Shown: piece by piece, positions 61,842 through 64,000 of the stretch
How the letters are laid out: the number at the start of each line of letters is the position of its first letter
Numbering within the stretch: position 1 is the stretch's first letter
DNA from: CAZOVB01 sp964583095
GTDB lineage: Bacteria > Planctomycetota > Phycisphaerae > SM23-33
DNA length: 64,000 bases
Assembly (NCBI GenBank): GCA_964583095.1
Contig: CAZOVB010000001.1
Span: 62,001-126,000, forward strand
Reading direction: 5' to 3'
The notes under the pieces: model-generated
The model's database searches: none
Told to the model about the DNA's origin: nothing
The model's input: the letters and a program-made list of their open reading frames with translations, nothing else
Position numbers and translations under genes: made by a program

Positions 61842-62111
61842 TCACTCGTGCGAACCGTCGGCTGTTGGAGCGGCCGGAGAGGAAAGACCCGGCTGGGGTT
61901 CCTGCGACTCGGGCTCAGGCTGGGAGTCGAATCCCGCAGCAGAAGCCATCTGATCCACTGCATCGGCCACTACCACTGCCGCTTCCCACATTGCTCTGCC
62001 GGCGCTGCAGGCCCCGCCGACCAGGTCGGGGCTCTCGGGCTGACGTCCCAGGTGGTAGCCACCGGTAAAGACAGCCAGCAGGATGATCAGGGCAAACAAT
62101 CTGCGGATCAC
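61842..62111 (-). CDS. Small membrane-anchored protein
   Basis: 89 residues from a GTG with GGGAGAG seven bases upstream. One N-terminal membrane helix (LFALIILLAVFTGGYHLG) is followed by an exported segment rich in Ala and a low-complexity tail of Pro, Glu and Ser. It converges with araB. No domain was recognised. Confidence 0.65.
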   Translation of the reverse strand: MIRRLFALIILLAVFTGGYHLGRQPESPDLVGGACSAGRAMWEAAVVVADAVDQMASAAGFDSQPEPESQEPQPGLSSPAAPTADGSHE

Positions 62112-62383
62112 AGCAGCACTCTCCCGCGTGTGGGGGACTTTTTATTCCTCCGGCCTCCATGCCGCAAGTCCATGATTATTCCTATTTTACGATCCCCCAT
62201 TCGTTCAGGACATTCTAAAGGCCTCGCGTGGACTTTTCAACCGGGGGAATCGGCTCATTTTGGTAGGTGCTTTGCTACCTTCTGCAAATCTTCTTCTGGA
62301 ATCGCCGCTTCGTCCGACAATAGCACTGAATCCACAGTGAAAATTGTTCCCTGGTCCCCCGGAGCCGACAAGGACGAAACAAC

Positions 62384-63211
62384 ATGTATACCGACTTCTT
62401 CAAACTCCAGGACGAGCCCTTCCGCCTGACCCCCGACCCCCGGTACCTGTATATGACGGTGCAGCACCAGGAGGCCCTGAACCACCTGACATACGGTATA
62501 TACCAGAAAAAGGGCTTCACCTGCCTGACCGGGGAGGTCGGAACCGGAAAGACCACCCTCCTGCGTCACCTGCTGGACGAACTGGAACGCGACGGCAAGA
62601 TCCACACCGCCTTGATCTTCAACCCCGCCCTGACCGAAGTACAGATGCTTCGCAGCATTGTCGAGGAGTTCGGCATCAGCATCCGCAGGCAGGACCGCCT
62701 GAGCCTTCTGCGAGCCATCAACCGATTCCTGCTGGACTGCAAGAAGAACGGCGAGACGGCCGTGCTGCTCATCGACGAAGCCCAGGACATCCCACCCAAG
62801 ACCCTGGAGATGTGCAGGCTGTTGAGCAATCTGGAAACCAAGACAGAGAAACTGCTCCAGATCGTCCTGGTGGGTCAGCCCGAACTGCGCGACACGCTGG
62901 AAAAACCCGAGTTTCGACAGCTCTCCCAGCGCATCGCGGTCCGCTATCACCTGGCCCAGATGAATGAGGGCGACACCGAAGAATACATTCGCCATCGCCT
63001 CGCCGTGGCCGGCCAGACCGACGAAGGCAAGGAAAAAGGCATCCGATTCGATCGGGGCGCCTACCGCGAGATCTATCGATTTTCGGCCGGGACCCCCCGA
63101 CTGGTCAATGTGCTGGGCGACAAAGTCCTCCTGGCCGGATACATCTACCAGACCGGACGGATCAACCGCAAGATCGTACGCAAGGCCGCCGACGAACTCA
63201 AAGGGATGTAA
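62384..63211 (+). CDS. ExeA/GspA-type AAA+ ATPase
   Basis: 275 residues; AAGGA nine bases before the ATG sets the start. Walker A is GEVGTGKTTLL, Walker B is VLLIDEAQDIPP, and RIAVRYHLAQMNEGDTEEYI with FSAGTPRLVNVLGDKVLLAG complete the ExeA pattern. ExeA with ExeB assembles the type II secretion secretin by using ATP in the inner membrane complex. The downstream gene encodes a membrane protein of GspB type, so the pair fits that system, but this ATPase lacks the C-terminal peptidoglycan-binding domain of Aeromonas ExeA. Confidence 0.88.
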   Translation: MYTDFFKLQDEPFRLTPDPRYLYMTVQHQEALNHLTYGIYQKKGFTCLTGEVGTGKTTLLRHLLDELERDGKIHTALIFNPALTEVQMLRSIVEEFGISIRRQDRLSLLRAINRFLLDCKKNGETAVLLIDEAQDIPPKTLEMCRLLSNLETKTEKLLQIVLVGQPELRDTLEKPEFRQLSQRIAVRYHLAQMNEGDTEEYIRHRLAVAGQTDEGKEKGIRFDRGAYREIYRFSAGTPRLVNVLGDKVLLAGYIYQTGRINRKIVRKAADELKGM

Positions 63212-63212
63212 T

Positions 63213-64000
63213 ATGAGTCTGATCCACGAAGCCCTCAAACGCGCCGAAGCCGAACGAACACAGGATTCGTACAGCCCGCCGCCCATCGACAAGCCCGAGC
63301 CGAAGGTTGCTGTTCCCCGCGCCCGGCAGCGATCCAAACGTTTCTCCGGCCGATGGGTTGGAATCCTCGCCGCCGGCTGCATTGTTGCTCTCTGTGCCGG
63401 GGCGGCCACCTGGGCGGTGATGGCGTTTGCGGGCAGCGCCCCTGGCCCCCAGCCGGCCTGGGGTCTGGACACCCGTATTCCCGCCCGGGAAGTCTCACCG
63501 GATCTGCCCGGACGCCCGGAATCGGTCGTACCCGATTTGCAGCGGTCCACCCCGAGAGAGACGGTTGATCAGGGCCCCACCTGTTCCGACACACCACAGG
63601 AGTCCCAAGGCCAACCCGAAGTGAACACTTACCCCCAACCCCGCAATGCCACCGGGTCCTATGAACCTGAGCCCAATCCTCTGATCACCCTTGAGCAGTG
63701 GGAGCAGATGACTTCGGCCTCCAATCGCGCCGTGGCCGGCGTGCTGGAAGATTTCGCAGCCATCGGTCCGGGCTTTGGAGCCTTGTGCCAGGACCTGGGC
63801 GCTTTCGTCCGGACGCAGAAGCATGCCCAGTATGAACTGGCCCTGGAAGCCCAGCGACGCCGGGAGATCGAGCGTAAGAAGCGCGAAGAAGCCGGATTGG
63901 CTGCTGAAAAAGCCCGCGCTGATCAGCTCGCCCAGCAGAAGGCTCAGGCCCAGAAGCAGGAACAGCTTCGAAAGCAGGCTCAGGCCAAGCGAGAGCAGGA
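63213..64000 (+). CDS. GspB-like membrane protein (3' end outside window)
   Basis: At least 262 residues are open to the window edge. The ATG lies one base after the ExeA stop. The start SLIHEALKRAEAER is typical of proteins that follow ExeA in planctomycetes and deltaproteobacteria. A membrane helix spans about 48-72 (WVGILAAGCIVALCAGAATWAV). A Pro-rich periplasmic stretch and then a long charged coiled coil follow (from about 205: LALEAQRRREIERKKREE and beyond). The C-terminus is missing, so the domain that contacts the secretin cannot be checked. Confidence 0.8.
   Translation, partial: MSLIHEALKRAEAERTQDSYSPPPIDKPEPKVAVPRARQRSKRFSGRWVGILAAGCIVALCAGAATWAVMAFAGSAPGPQPAWGLDTRIPAREVSPDLPGRPESVVPDLQRSTPRETVDQGPTCSDTPQESQGQPEVNTYPQPRNATGSYEPEPNPLITLEQWEQMTSASNRAVAGVLEDFAAIGPGFGALCQDLGAFVRTQKHAQYELALEAQRRREIERKKREEAGLAAEKARADQLAQQKAQAQKQEQLRKQAQAKREQ

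Overview
This window looks like chromosome from a Gram-negative planctomycete, most likely Phycisphaerae-like. The reasons are high GC; outer-membrane proteins (a TolC-type channel, an OprP-type porin) and lipoproteins; an anti-sigma factor carrying a planctomycete-style pseudopilin ectodomain; ExeA/GspB-like genes; a DUF4954 beta-helix protein; a secreted HEAT-repeat protein; and a set of URO-D, FAD-oxidoreductase and heparinase genes for sugar and polysaccharide use. This placement is inference from gene content. There is no rRNA, tRNA, CRISPR array, phage or intact insertion sequence.

Layout. 1-6.1 kb: a partial CheB-CheR-PAS fusion divergent from cheV, then dtd and a WYL regulator with a palindromic candidate operator. 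6.2-9.5 kb: a TolC-like lipoprotein channel and a phosphomannomutase/phosphoglucomutase. 9.6-12.5 kb: a three-gene operon (IclR regulator, QueG-like Fe-S protein, U32-like Cys-rich protein) behind a promoter with two overlapping palindromes. 12.6-17.3 kb: uvrA, a decayed nucleotidyltransferase and a secreted HEAT-repeat protein. 17.5-22.7 kb: coiled-coil lipoprotein, YjbQ, a two-domain methyltransferase with an altered catalytic motif, and an ECF sigma/anti-sigma pair. 22.6-24.8 kb: aroB and pyrD. 24.9-30.6 kb: a glycogen module (GT, GH57, GH133, membrane protein). 30.8-38 kb: a J-protein with a membrane partner, DUF4954 with an unlisted 52-residue upstream gene, and a VIT/vWA protein. 38-41.2 kb: a phosphate-porin-like gene with Pho-box-like repeats and a structured leader, and a secreted three-repeat protein.

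41.2-46.4 kb: a sugar locus in which a XylR-type AraC regulator is divergent from a GH30-like hydrolase and an FAD oxidoreductase. 46.4-50.2 kb: RidA, then a NorQ/NorD-type AAA+ and vWA pair without nor or cbb genes. 50.3-61.8 kb: two URO-D family proteins, a heparinase-like lyase, araD, pdxJ, dapA, an S41 protease lipoprotein, a diguanylate cyclase with an altered receiver, and araB. 61.8-64 kb: a small membrane protein, then ExeA and GspB-like genes running off the end.

The best candidates for undescribed biology are the IclR/QueG-like/U32-like operon, the small protein paired with DUF4954, the pilin-ectodomain anti-sigma factor, the orphan NorQ/NorD pair, and the FAD-oxidoreductase/GH30/XylR locus. 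Several promoters were read by eye. Those with good -35 and -10 boxes at 16-18 bp spacing support housekeeping transcription, and one or two genes appear nearly leaderless.
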